Assembly (NCBI RefSeq): GCF_001625445.1 | Contig: NZ_LWHG01000028.1 | Span: 372,001-436,000 of the forward strand | DNA length: 64,000 nt | From: Haladaptatus sp. R4 | Lineage (GTDB): Archaea > Halobacteriota > Halobacteria > Halobacteriales > Haladaptataceae | Direction of reading: 5' to 3' | Shown here: positions 56,461 through 64,000 of the stretch, piece after piece | How the letters are laid out: every line of letters begins with the position of its first letter | Numbering within the stretch: the first letter of the stretch is position 1 | The notes under the pieces: generated by a model | Seen by the model: the letters and a program-made list of their open reading frames with translations, nothing else | What the model was told of the DNA's origin: nothing | The model's database searches: none | Translations under genes and position numbers: made by a program

Positions 56461-57473
56461 TGGGACGCCAATAGCCGTTCGTCCACGAGCGGCAACGAGT
56501 CGAGTCGCGCCGCCGTGATCTCGGCGAGGGCATCGCTTCGGGCGGAATCCTTCTTCGCGTGCATGTAGGCTTCACTCGTGCCCTCCGGACCTGCCGTGGG
56601 AACGAACCGAACGGTCGTCCCGTGTCGGTCGATGTCGAACAGAAGGTACGCCTGTGGGAACGAACACAGCGACGGGGCGAGGAGTTCGCGTACGCCCATC
56701 GTCTCTGCGGTCGCCGGGACGTGCAAGTGACCGGAGACGTGGAGCGGAACGTCGTGTCGGGAGAGGAGTTCTGCCAGGTCGCTCGCGTTTTGCATCGGGA
56801 ACGACGACCGCCACGAATGAGCGTCGGTCTCCTTTGCGAGACCCGGGAGGTTGTGATGGGAGACGACGATTGGGGCGTCCGTCTTCGGGAGCGTTTCGTC
56901 CAGCCACGCGAGTTGGTCGGCGGAGATACAGCCGTCGTGGCAGTCCGACAACGTCCCGGTCGGCGTCGATGCGCTGTTCAATCCGATGACGTCCACGCCG
57001 CCAACCTGCCGATGGAACGGGAGTTCGTCGGGTGTGAAGTTCGATTCGAACGAGGAGAGCGCCGGTGTCTCGTGGGCGTCGAACGACTTCGGAACATCGT
57101 GATTGCCGGGGACGGCCACGAACGGAACGTCGAGGCCAGCGAGGATCGATCGGACGGTTTCGAAATCCGCGACGGACCCGTCCTCCGTGAGGTCGCCCGC
57201 GAACACGACCGAATCCACCTCACGGCTGTTTACGTCCTCGATAACGGTTCGGAGGCGGTCGCGTGTTCGGTGGAAGACCTTCCACGTACCCTGCTTTTCG
57301 GTAGAGACGTGCATGTCGGAGACGAGCGCAATCCTCGTTCGCGTCTGACTTCGAGGATGCGAGAATCGAGCGAACAGCGGACCGGAGTCGGTAGTCGCCT
57401 CGGATGATTCGATGACCGCGTCAGTCGGGCTGGATTTCCCGTTGATTTCCAGCGCCATCCCCTCTTCGAGCAT
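56457..57473 (-). CDS. Metallophosphoesterase (calcineurin-like)
   Basis: About 338 residues. Metal motifs are ALVSDMHVS (DxH), VFAGDLTEDG (GD), AVPGNHDVPK (GNHD), VVSHHNLPGL and HVSGHLHVP (GHxH). It is probably a cyclic-nucleotide or phosphate-ester phosphodiesterase. ATG 57473 was chosen because a TTTATA box lies about 25 nt upstream. A 10-bp inverted repeat lies just beyond that box. Confidence 0.85.
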   Translation of the reverse strand: MLEEGMALEINGKSSPTDAVIESSEATTDSGPLFARFSHPRSQTRTRIALVSDMHVSTEKQGTWKVFHRTRDRLRTVIEDVNSREVDSVVFAGDLTEDGSVADFETVRSILAGLDVPFVAVPGNHDVPKSFDAHETPALSSFESNFTPDELPFHRQVGGVDVIGLNSASTPTGTLSDCHDGCISADQLAWLDETLPKTDAPIVVSHHNLPGLAKETDAHSWRSSFPMQNASDLAELLSRHDVPLHVSGHLHVPATAETMGVRELLAPSLCSFPQAYLLFDIDRHGTTVRFVPTAGPEGTSEAYMHAKKDSARSDALAEITAARLDSLPLVDERLLASH

Positions 57474-57511
57474 CACACGTGTAGACTGCCGCGAGAAGTA
57501 TAAATCTAGCG

Positions 57512-57543
57512 TATAGAATATATATCTAACACCATATTCTATA
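57512..57543. promoter_or_regulatory. AT-rich inverted repeat upstream of metallophosphoesterase
   Basis: TATAGAATAT and ATATTCTATA are perfect 10-bp arms separated by 12 bp. They lie 12-45 bp upstream of the TTTATA box of the minus-strand gene. The distance and symmetry suit a dimeric regulator. Confidence 0.5.
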
Positions 57544-57639
57544 TAGATTCGGCCGAATAGTCTATTAGGGTTCAGGTCACGTTCGGCACACATGTCTGAC
57601 TGACTTTCATTACGTCACACGTCGAAACGGAAGGTGAGG

Positions 57640-58074
57640 ATGAGCACGAGAAGCCTCCAAGGAATCGGAACAACGAGGACGACGACGACAACGGAGTCGT
57701 CGTCTTCCTATCTCAACAAGATTCTACTGTTGATGGGGTTGTTTTTCTTCATCAACGGGATCTATGTAGCGTTTTTCTCGGATAACATATTCACGGCGTT
57801 CGGCTACTACTTCGTGGTGATCGCTGCCGTCTGTGCGATACTGTCACGGGCAATCTCGCCGGAAGAACCACTCATTTCCAAGGAAACGCAACGCAAAGTT
57901 CGACAGCTAGCTGGCGGTTCGACGTCGACCCAGACACCCCGTTCCGGACACCAACGGTCGGGACGACAAAACGAGTTCGACGTTCGTCGGTATCTTCGTA
58001 AGGTCGTGAAAGCAGTAGAGCGAATCGACGTGGGCGGATCGACGTCGCGTGGCAACGGCCGCGACCGTCTCTAA
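57640..58074 (+). CDS. Small two-helix membrane protein
   Basis: A 144-residue protein with a Ser/Thr-rich N-terminus, two hydrophobic segments (ILLLMGLFFFINGIYVAFF and FGYYFVVIAAVCAILS) and a basic C-terminal tail. No family is recognised. ATG 57640 follows an SD-like ggaaggtgag; an in-frame GTG lies two codons before. Confidence 0.6.
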   Translation: MSTRSLQGIGTTRTTTTTESSSSYLNKILLLMGLFFFINGIYVAFFSDNIFTAFGYYFVVIAAVCAILSRAISPEEPLISKETQRKVRQLAGGSTSTQTPRSGHQRSGRQNEFDVRRYLRKVVKAVERIDVGGSTSRGNGRDRL

Positions 58075-58149
58075 ACCTCTATTTTCCATATTATCGCACA
58101 AATTCGGATCACTCGCTATCGAAATCACGTTCCCCCATACTGGCCGTTT

Positions 58150-58365
58150 TCAGCAACGAGACCGCTCGTAGAGAGTCAACGTTCCGTCTTCGACAAAATC
58201 GTCCCCATCGTACACACTTAGTTTAACGTACCCCTTCGTGAGCAGTTTGTCCAACGGTGGTGTCTCGCTCGGATCGAAACGAAGTGACAGACACAACGAA
58301 CCGTCCTCCTCGAACTGTGCTTTTTTTACTGTCATCCCATATCGCCCATGTTGTCTATATTCCAT
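58150..58365 (-). CDS. Small protein of unknown function
   Basis: A 71-residue protein with predicted beta strands (SLCLSLRFDPSETPPLDKLL, YVKLSVYDGDDFVEDGTLTLY). The ATG at 58365 has a TATA-like taatat about 26-30 nt upstream on the minus strand, supporting a real leaderless gene. No homologue is recognised. Confidence 0.5.
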   Translation of the reverse strand: MEYRQHGRYGMTVKKAQFEEDGSLCLSLRFDPSETPPLDKLLTKGYVKLSVYDGDDFVEDGTLTLYERSRC

Positions 58366-58796
58366 AATGTATCTCGATTGGTGGTAGATATTACGGAAGT
58401 AACGCGAGGGTATATGTCTTGTTTCTATTTGTCATCGAACCTATTCACTTGTCTGTAGAAAGGACATATCCAAATACAACTGAACGAAGGCTGTAACGGA
58501 CTGTTTCGGCGATATCGATCCGTGTTACTTTCGACGCTCTGGTGTGTGCTACCGATAGTCTGACGTCTTCGAATCGTCTTATAGTGGAATATTTGTCAGT
58601 ATCGGGTAGGGAGATTCGACTCGCTTGTGGACGAACCGACGAGCGTGCGCGACCGGTTCAGAGTCGAGTAACGTCCCCCTACTGACGAATGATCACGTTA
58701 CTCTCCCCCTGACTGGTTTCGAAACGAGGAAATGGCAGATTAATTACTGACAACAGGATATTTATGGAGCATCGCGTATATATGAACATACCACAT
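58366..58796. other. Intergenic region without recognised gene
   Basis: About 430 bp of lower-GC sequence. It contains the promoter of the small minus-strand gene at one end and a TATA-like atatttat (about 58758-58765) for the lipoprotein at the other. I see no ORF with coding character and no tRNA. Confidence 0.5.
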
Positions 58797-59429
58797 ATGA
58801 ATCGGAATCGTTCAATCGCAATCGTCCTCGTCATCTCCGTGCTCCTCGCTGGTTGTGCTGGTCTCGGTGGTTCGGATACGACGAGTTCGAGTACGGCGAC
58901 GACGACCGCGACCACGACGAGCGCCCCCACATCGACGAGTTCGAGCGCATCGACGACTACGGCGACGACTACGACCACCACGACCACCACGACGACGGAG
59001 GAAACCACGACGACTGAAGAGGCTTGGGAGCCGCCAAAAGCACCGAACACGCCGTTCCAACATAAGGAGGACCCCACCCGCTTGAAGAGCGTCAAACTCG
59101 TGGACAAGGTGAAAGCCAAGAGCGGTAACGGCTACTCCAACTTCAACGTCGAAGTCGTCGCCAACACGTCCATGAAGAACGTGGACCCGGAACCGCTCGT
59201 CGACGGTGACCCGTACTTCCTCGTCCAGATCAACGGCAAGAACGTCGGTCGGACGGGCGTCCGGTTCCAACACGACGAAGGGACTTACCCCGTCGAAATC
59301 GACGAGGGCGCGTTCGAGCAGTTCGACGACGGCACGCTCCACGTGACGGTGTACCTGCTCGACAAGGACCACGAGCACGACGACGTGTACGCCAAGTGGA
59401 CCGGCACCATCCAGTATAGCTCGAAGTAA
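58797..59429 (+). CDS. Secreted lipoprotein with Thr-rich linker
   Basis: About 210 residues. The lipoprotein signal MNRNRSIAIVLVISVLLAGC is followed by a ~55-residue Thr/Ser/Glu linker. A beta-rich domain then follows (VKLVDKVKAKSGNGYSNFNVEVVANTSM, YFLVQINGKNVGRTGVRF, HVTVYLLDKDHEHDDVYA), which resembles an Ig-like or FxLYD-type extracellular fold. Function is not known. Starts at 58764 or 58782 in frame are possible and would lengthen the N-region. Confidence 0.7.
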   Translation: MNRNRSIAIVLVISVLLAGCAGLGGSDTTSSSTATTTATTTSAPTSTSSSASTTTATTTTTTTTTTTEETTTTEEAWEPPKAPNTPFQHKEDPTRLKSVKLVDKVKAKSGNGYSNFNVEVVANTSMKNVDPEPLVDGDPYFLVQINGKNVGRTGVRFQHDEGTYPVEIDEGAFEQFDDGTLHVTVYLLDKDHEHDDVYAKWTGTIQYSSK

Positions 59430-59564
59430 GCGGTTCGATTCTTTTTTATAGTTTTTTAGCTCGTGATGAGTAGCACTCCGCTATCGCTACTCCGGATGCA
59501 TCGGTGGCAGAATTCGTTCCGACTACCGACAAAGCACTTACCACGACTGTTCCAAAATCCGGAC

Positions 59565-59795
59565 ATGATCGAAGTCGGAAAAACGCTCTTCGGACTCGTA
59601 CTCCTCGTCGGAGGTGTGTTTGCGTACCGGTACGCCTATGAGCTGTCACGGTTGGGTGAACGTCTCGATTCCATCGGGAGCACGACGCCGTGGGACGAAG
59701 TCGAACCGACAAACTGGCGGGTCCTCCTCAGTCAGATCACGAGCGTCATCGTGGCGGGCGTCGGCGCACTGATGGTGCTCGGAGGAATTTTTTGA
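59565..59795 (+). CDS. Small membrane protein
   Basis: A 76-residue protein with two hydrophobic segments (VGKTLFGLVLLVGGVFAYRYAYELSR and ITSVIVAGVGALMVLGGIF) linked by a polar loop. The start at 59565 is preferred over 59463 because the upstream part lacks haloarchaeal composition. No family is recognised. Confidence 0.6.
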   Translation: MIEVGKTLFGLVLLVGGVFAYRYAYELSRLGERLDSIGSTTPWDEVEPTNWRVLLSQITSVIVAGVGALMVLGGIF

Positions 59796-59804
59796 TTCCC
59801 CGAA

Positions 59805-60647
59805 TTATCGAGAATTGGCCGGAACACGTGCCACGGCGAGCATTTCTCGGGAAACGTCTACGACCGTTCGGTCCTCACGAAGTTCCCGGAGGAGTTCTCG
59901 CACCGTCCCCCGAGCCTCTTTTTCGTGAGTTTCGAAATCGACGTCGAGCATCGTGCAGAGACCGTTGAACCCTGCGGTCCGCTCTACGCGCAAGTTGGCT
60001 CGCTCGAACTCCGCTTCCAGTTCAGCGAGGCGGTAGTAGTGGCACTCGGTCCAATCCGGTTCGTCGTACGTCTGCATGGCGAGTTCACGGGTGTAGTCAC
60101 CCGAGCGTGCCTCGGGAAGCAGTAACGGATACGTCGTCTCCAAATTCCCTTCGCGAAGGATGATTTCGAGGTTCGCCAACCGCCCGAAGACGGAGACGAC
60201 GATAGGTGAACCGGGAGTCGCGACCCGACGGAGTTCGTCGAGCGCCGCTGCCCTCCCGTCGGCATCGAGAACATGTGAGAGCGCACCACCGAGACAACAC
60301 ACGCCGTCGAAGGTGTCATCGTCGAACGGAAGTCCACGGAGGTCACCTTGAACGGTACGAACCCGATCAGCAACGTCGTGCTCGGCGATTTTCTCACGCC
60401 CGGTACGAAGCTGTGTTCGACTCACGTCGAGGAGAACGGGGCAGTTTCCACGCTCGGCGAGTCGGATCGAATACCGACCGGGGCCGCCACCCGCATCGAG
60501 AACCGATCCGTCCTCCGGAAAGAACTCATCGAGATACTCGAACGTTCCTTCGAACGCTACCTCCGAGAGGAACGAACCCCGGCGTCGGCCCCACTCCCAG
60601 TCGGCTTCTTCGTTGTAGAACCGACGGGGGTTCATCGAGTCGAACAT
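59805..60647 (-). CDS. Class I SAM-dependent methyltransferase
   Basis: A 280-residue protein. Motif I is VLDAGGGPGRYSIRLAERG near residues 49-67, LLDVSRTQLRTGREK motif II, then FDGVCCLGGALSHVLDA (motif IV). A long C-terminal arm with RLAELEAEFERANLRVERTAGFNGLCTMLD follows. The substrate is unknown; ubiquinone/menaquinone or small-molecule methyltransferases have this shape. Confidence 0.83.
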   Translation of the reverse strand: MFDSMNPRRFYNEEADWEWGRRRGSFLSEVAFEGTFEYLDEFFPEDGSVLDAGGGPGRYSIRLAERGNCPVLLDVSRTQLRTGREKIAEHDVADRVRTVQGDLRGLPFDDDTFDGVCCLGGALSHVLDADGRAAALDELRRVATPGSPIVVSVFGRLANLEIILREGNLETTYPLLLPEARSGDYTRELAMQTYDEPDWTECHYYRLAELEAEFERANLRVERTAGFNGLCTMLDVDFETHEKEARGTVRELLRELREDRTVVDVSREMLAVARVPANSR

Positions 60648-60776
60648 ACTCGTTCTGTGAATTCTTCAGTTATAATCTCTTCCGTAGGAATTGAAATTTC
60701 GTTCAGATAGTCTTCTGGATTTACTCCGCGACAGAAGTCACTGTGTCATGGGATAGATTGCTGTAGAATTTCTAAT

Positions 60777-60848
60777 AGTCCCGGGCGGATTCGAACCGCC
60801 GTCAATGGCTCCAAAGGCCATTATGATTGGCCACTACACCACGGGACT
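60777..60848 (-). tRNA. tRNA-Gln (anticodon TTG)
   Basis: Read on the minus strand, the acceptor stem AGTCCCG pairs with CGGGACT, followed by the discriminator A. The anticodon stem ATGGC/GCCAT holds the loop CTTTGGA with anticodon TTG, and the T-arm is GGCGG-TTCGAAT-CCGCC. It is 72 nt long without an intron; CCA is not encoded. Confidence 0.93.
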
Positions 60849-60959
60849 GCACTCACTTCGATCTCTCACCTTCTGCTACGAAGGCTACGTCGTCACGTAA
60901 TTCGGGTGGCTACTTGAACGTAACGCATGCGCTTCGTCGTGAAATTCGATAGCCCGCGC

Positions 60960-61388
60960 TCAGTCCGCGAATCCGTCTTCGACCAGATGTTCACACATGT
61001 CCTCGTCGGCGTAGAAGCAGTCCGGACACTGGGGTTCGCGGTCGATGATGGTGTCCAATCGGTTCGCGACGGTTTCGTCGATGACGCTTTCCAGTTGTTT
61101 CGCCTCCATCTGGAAGTCATCGACTTCGAGGACGTTGGCGAGGAAGCGTTCCAGAATGCAGTAGGTCTGAAGCGCGTCGCTGGCACGGGCTTCGCCCTCT
61201 TCGGTAAGCGTAACCCCGCGATACTTTTCGTGTTCGACCAACTCCCGTTCCTGGAGTTTGCCGACCATTTCGTTGACGCTCGCGGGACTCACGCCGAGTC
61301 GGTCCGCGAGTGCGCCGGTCGCCGCCGGGCCGTCTTCGATACGCTGGACGAGATAGATCGCTTTGAGGTACTGATCTGCTGTGTTCAT
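60960..61388 (-). CDS. sirR: SirR-type DtxR-family metal-dependent regulator
   Basis: A 142-residue regulator. The winged helix MNTADQYLKAIYLVQRIEDGPA, ADRLGVSPASVNEMVGKLQE and VTLTEEGEARA precedes the metal-binding dimer domain (ILERFLANVLEVDDFQMEAKQLESVID). The tail CPDCFYADEDMCEHL suggests extra Cys ligands for Fe or Zn; there is no FeoA/SH3 domain. Its start overlaps the stop of the ferritin-like gene (ATGA), and the suf genes lie upstream. It is probably an iron-responsive regulator. Confidence 0.87.
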   Translation of the reverse strand: MNTADQYLKAIYLVQRIEDGPAATGALADRLGVSPASVNEMVGKLQERELVEHEKYRGVTLTEEGEARASDALQTYCILERFLANVLEVDDFQMEAKQLESVIDETVANRLDTIIDREPQCPDCFYADEDMCEHLVEDGFAD

Positions 61389-61885
61389 TCTGCGTCCTCC
61401 ATCAATTCCGCGACTTCTTCGGCACCCGCCGCTTCCTCCGCTCGAATCCCCGAGAGCGTTTCGAGCAGTCGCTCCCGCTCGACGCCGAACGTCGTCTCGC
61501 TCTCCTCGATGGCGACGATGAGGTCGTCGTAGAACTTGTACGCCGTCTCCTCGCCGTGCAGTTGGTCGTAGAGCACGCCGTCGAAATCGTCTGGGGCGGT
61601 CTGTGCGTACTGCTCGCCCACCAACAGTTCGATCTCCTCGAACGGAATCGTCTCGGCATCGAGTTCGTCGATCAACGATTCGAGTCGACCCCTGTGTTCC
61701 GCCGATTCCTCGCGTGCCTCCGCGAGCATCTCGCGTATGTCCTTGTGAAGCTCGTCCTGTTCCTCCGAAGGGAGGGTCTCGAAATGACGCGCAGCCCGTG
61801 CCTCGACGACTTCTTCTAGAACGACGCCGATTTGGAGCAAGCGCGCGAGTTGGCGGTCCGACGAGACGCGCTGACTCACACTCAT
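61385..61885 (-). CDS. Ferritin-like diiron protein
   Basis: A 166-residue helical protein with the ferritin-like pattern: LQIGVVLEEVVEARAARHFETL in helix 1, EESAEHRGRLESLIDE in helix 2 and YDQLHGEETAYKFYDDLIVAIEES in helix 3. The ExxH pairs (EEVVEARAARH, EESAEH) are the likely metal ligands. It may store or oxidise iron, or protect from peroxide. Coupling to SirR supports an iron role. Confidence 0.8.
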   Translation of the reverse strand: MSVSQRVSSDRQLARLLQIGVVLEEVVEARAARHFETLPSEEQDELHKDIREMLAEAREESAEHRGRLESLIDELDAETIPFEEIELLVGEQYAQTAPDDFDGVLYDQLHGEETAYKFYDDLIVAIEESETTFGVERERLLETLSGIRAEEAAGAEEVAELMEDAE

Positions 61886-61963
61886 ATCCGTGAAAAAGTG
61901 GTGGGGAAACTTAACACTCCCTGATGTCGGTCGGGAAAACGAAGGAAAAGAAAACGACGGAAT

Positions 61964-63172
61964 TCAGTAGTCGAGTCGTTCGACGATCTTCGCGTCGAGG
62001 TCCTCGCGGAGTTCCTCGACTTCGACTTCGTCGAGAACGGGGACGAAGAACCCTTCCACGAGCATGTTCTTGGCCAGTTCGTCCGGCACGCCGCGCGATC
62101 CCATGTAGAACAGGTCCTCCTCGTCGACCTGTCCGACCGTCGCGGAGTGGCTGGCTTCGGTGTCGTGGTTGTTGATGATGAGTTTCGGCGAGGCGTCGGC
62201 TTCGCTCTGGTCCGAGAGCATCAGCGTGTTCTCACGCTGGTAGGAACTCGTGTCCCACGCGTCCTTGCCGACGTCCTGCACGCCCTCGTAGACGGAGCGT
62301 GCTTCGTCGTCGAGCACGCCGCGAGTGACGAGGTCGGCCGTCGTGTGTTCGTTCTTGTGCCAGACGCGAGCAGCGACGTCGAAGTGCTGGTCGTCGTGGC
62401 CGAAGAACGCGCCGACGGTCTTCGTCTCCGAACCCTCGCCGTCGAGCAGCGTCTCGACGGAGGACTTGGTGAGTCGCGAACCGACGTTTCCTTCGACCCA
62501 ATTGACGGTGGCGTGGTCGGCGGCGGTGCCGCGCTTCAGCGTGTAGGTGTACGTCTCCTCGTCGACGTCCTGTAGGGAACCGTACTGGACGTGGCTGTTC
62601 TCGCCAGCCGAGATTTCGACCAAGCCGCTGTAGTAGCGTTCGCCCTCCAACTCCTCGCTCTCCTGGCGTTCCAGGATGGTCACCGAGCTCGATTTCTCGG
62701 TGACGACGAGCGTGTAGTTGAACAGCGACTGACTCTGCATCGTCGTCCGAATCGTCACGTCCTCCGCGTCGACGCTTTCGGGGACGTAGACGAGCGTACC
62801 GGACGTGAACAGCGCCGTCGAAAGCGCCGTCAGGTAGTTGTCTTTCGGGTCGATGACGGAGCCGAAGTACTCCTCGACGATGTCTTCGTGCTCGTCCAGC
62901 GCGTCGGACAGCGAGAGGACGGAGACGCCTTCGGGTTCGACGCGTTCTTTTTCCTCTGCGGCCGACAGCGGGTCGACGAACTCGTCGTAGTCGAGCGCAT
63001 CGAGGTTCGTCCAGTCGCGTCCCGGCGTTCGGATGACGTCGGGCATGTCGATGTCGTCCAGCGCTTCGAGAGCGTCGAGACGAGTTTCGAGCAGCCACTC
63101 GGGCTCGCCGAGGTCGCTCGAAATCTCGCGGACGGTCTCCTCCGAGAGGGTGCTGTGAACCTGCGTGCTCAT
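61964..63172 (-). CDS. sufD: Fe-S cluster assembly protein SufD
   Basis: A 402-residue SufBD-family protein. The right-handed beta helix core includes YVPESVDAEDVTIRTTMQSQ, GLVEISAGENSHVQYGSLQD and KTVGAFFGHDDQHFDVAARVWH. The C-terminal helices have ASHSATVGQVDEEDLFYMGSRGVPDELAKNMLVEGF. It works with SufB and SufC as the cluster scaffold. The ATG overlaps the sufB stop by 4 bp. Confidence 0.92.
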   Translation of the reverse strand: MSTQVHSTLSEETVREISSDLGEPEWLLETRLDALEALDDIDMPDVIRTPGRDWTNLDALDYDEFVDPLSAAEEKERVEPEGVSVLSLSDALDEHEDIVEEYFGSVIDPKDNYLTALSTALFTSGTLVYVPESVDAEDVTIRTTMQSQSLFNYTLVVTEKSSSVTILERQESEELEGERYYSGLVEISAGENSHVQYGSLQDVDEETYTYTLKRGTAADHATVNWVEGNVGSRLTKSSVETLLDGEGSETKTVGAFFGHDDQHFDVAARVWHKNEHTTADLVTRGVLDDEARSVYEGVQDVGKDAWDTSSYQRENTLMLSDQSEADASPKLIINNHDTEASHSATVGQVDEEDLFYMGSRGVPDELAKNMLVEGFFVPVLDEVEVEELREDLDAKIVERLDY

Positions 63173-64000
63173 CCGAGGCTGCCCTCCATTTCGAGTTCGA
63201 TGAGGCGGTTGAGTTCGACCGCGTACTCGATGGGGAGTTCTTCCGTGATGGGTTCGATGAACCCGCTCACGATCATCTGTTTTGCGTCGTCGTCGTCGAG
63301 ACCGCGGCTCTGGAGGTAGAAAACGTCCTCGTCACCGATTTTCCCGACGGTCGCCTCGTGGGCGACGTTGACGCGGTTTTCGTTGATCTCCATGTACGGC
63401 ATGGTGTCCGACGTGGACTCGTTGTCGAACATCAGCGCGTCACACTCGACGGACGTTGACGAGTCCACCGCACCTTCGCTGATGTGAACGAGGCCGCGGT
63501 AGTTCGTGCGGCCGCCGTCCTTGCTGATGGACTTCGACTCGATGGTCGAGTTGGTGTTCGGCGCGTTGTGGTACACCTTCGCGCCGGTGTCGATGTTCTG
63601 TCCCTCGCCCGCGAAGGCGATGGAAATCTGGTTCGCGGACGCGCCGCGACCCTTGAGGATCGAACACGGGTAGAGCATGGTGGATTTCGACCCCATGCTT
63701 CCGGAGACCCACTCCATGCGGCCACCGGCTTCGACGATGGCGCGCTTGGTGTTGAGGTTGTACGTGTTCTTCGACCAGTTCTGCACGGTCGAGTACTGGA
63801 CGTGAGCGTCCTCGCCGACGAAGACCTCGACGCCGCCGGAGTGGAGGTTGAACGCGGAGTATTTCGGTGCCGAACAGCCCTCGATGTAGTGGACTTCGCT
63901 GCCCTCTTCCGCGATGATGAGCGTGTGTTCGAACTGGCCCATTCCTTCGGAGTTCATGCGGAAGTACGCCTGCACCGGCATCTGGACGGTCACGTCCTCG
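63169..64000 (-). CDS. sufB: Fe-S cluster assembly protein SufB, C-terminal part
   Basis: The C-terminal ~276 residues; the N-terminus lies past the window end. The beta-helix core (HTLIIAEEGSEVHYIEGCSAPKYSAFNLHSGGVEVF) and GRMEWVSGSMGSKSTMLYPCSIL are present. SVECDALMFDNES has the cysteine of the SufB-SufD interface site. The end AHEATVGKIGDEDVFYLQSRGL parallels SufD. It is co-transcribed with sufD; sufC is expected further upstream. Confidence 0.92.
   Translation of the reverse strand, partial: EDVTVQMPVQAYFRMNSEGMGQFEHTLIIAEEGSEVHYIEGCSAPKYSAFNLHSGGVEVFVGEDAHVQYSTVQNWSKNTYNLNTKRAIVEAGGRMEWVSGSMGSKSTMLYPCSILKGRGASANQISIAFAGEGQNIDTGAKVYHNAPNTNSTIESKSISKDGGRTNYRGLVHISEGAVDSSTSVECDALMFDNESTSDTMPYMEINENRVNVAHEATVGKIGDEDVFYLQSRGLDDDDAKQMIVSGFIEPITEELPIEYAVELNRLIELEMEGSLG

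Overview
This is chromosomal DNA from a halophilic archaeon (class Halobacteria). The proteins are strongly acidic, GC and GC3 are high, and many genes have a TATA-like box about 25-30 nt before the start codon with no leader. Families typical of the group are present: a methanopterin/folate-type pterin pair, an F420-dependent oxidoreductase, Tat lipoproteins, RNase P Rpp30, squalene synthase, two glutamate dehydrogenases and many small haloarchaeal membrane proteins. The genus cannot be fixed by eye; Haladaptatus-like is a guess.

Layout. 0-6.7 kb: three tandem paralogues of a ~700-residue protein with a C-terminal CHAT (caspase-like) protease domain, each coupled by an overlap to a short upstream ORF. 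6.8-10.3 kb: pterin pair (DHPS-like and MptE-like), acetyltransferase, D-lactate dehydrogenase. 10.3-24.3 kb: methyltransferase, TPP enzyme, EamA and MFS transporters, F420 oxidoreductase, L-hydroxyacid oxidase, PrsW protease, acyl-CoA ligase, photolyase. 24.5-26.4 kb: a Gln/Asn-rich exported protein and two different superoxide dismutases. 27-34.5 kb: small conserved genes, a P-loop ATPase, an MBL hydrolase, a 1.1-kb gene-poor AT-rich stretch, Lrp regulator and EamA exporter, Rpp30, squalene synthase. 34.6-40.5 kb: iron-siderophore binding lipoprotein with two DtxR-type boxes, a LolA-like lipoprotein, 3-hydroxyacyl-CoA dehydrogenase, aldolase and fructose bisphosphatase. 40.5-42.9 kb: a large exported repeat protein with about 18 copies of a 23-residue unit. 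43-54 kb: acyl-CoA carboxylase with an N-terminal extension, MaoC, beta-propeller, two glutamate dehydrogenases around a CitE-like lyase, HAD phosphatase, DtxR regulator with a TMEM165/GDT1 transporter. 54-60.7 kb: LysE exporter, HD phosphohydrolase, AlaX, metallophosphoesterase, small membrane and lipoproteins, methyltransferase. 60.8-64 kb: tRNA-Gln, SirR-type DtxR regulator, ferritin-like protein, SufD and partial SufB.

Metal and redox control is a recurring theme: two DtxR-family regulators, a manganese-exporter-type protein, two Mn-type SODs, a ferritin-like protein, Suf Fe-S assembly and a siderophore receptor. Three near-identical 16-bp operators (TTTAG-N6-CTAA) link one DtxR gene to the siderophore lipoprotein.

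Nine or ten genes, several of them housekeeping, are broken by single-base indels without other decay. Sequencing error is the first explanation, so pseudogene calls here mean 'frameshifted as given'. The best candidates for new biology are the CHAT triplet with its coupled micro-ORFs and the glycine-zipper/QIQ repeat protein.
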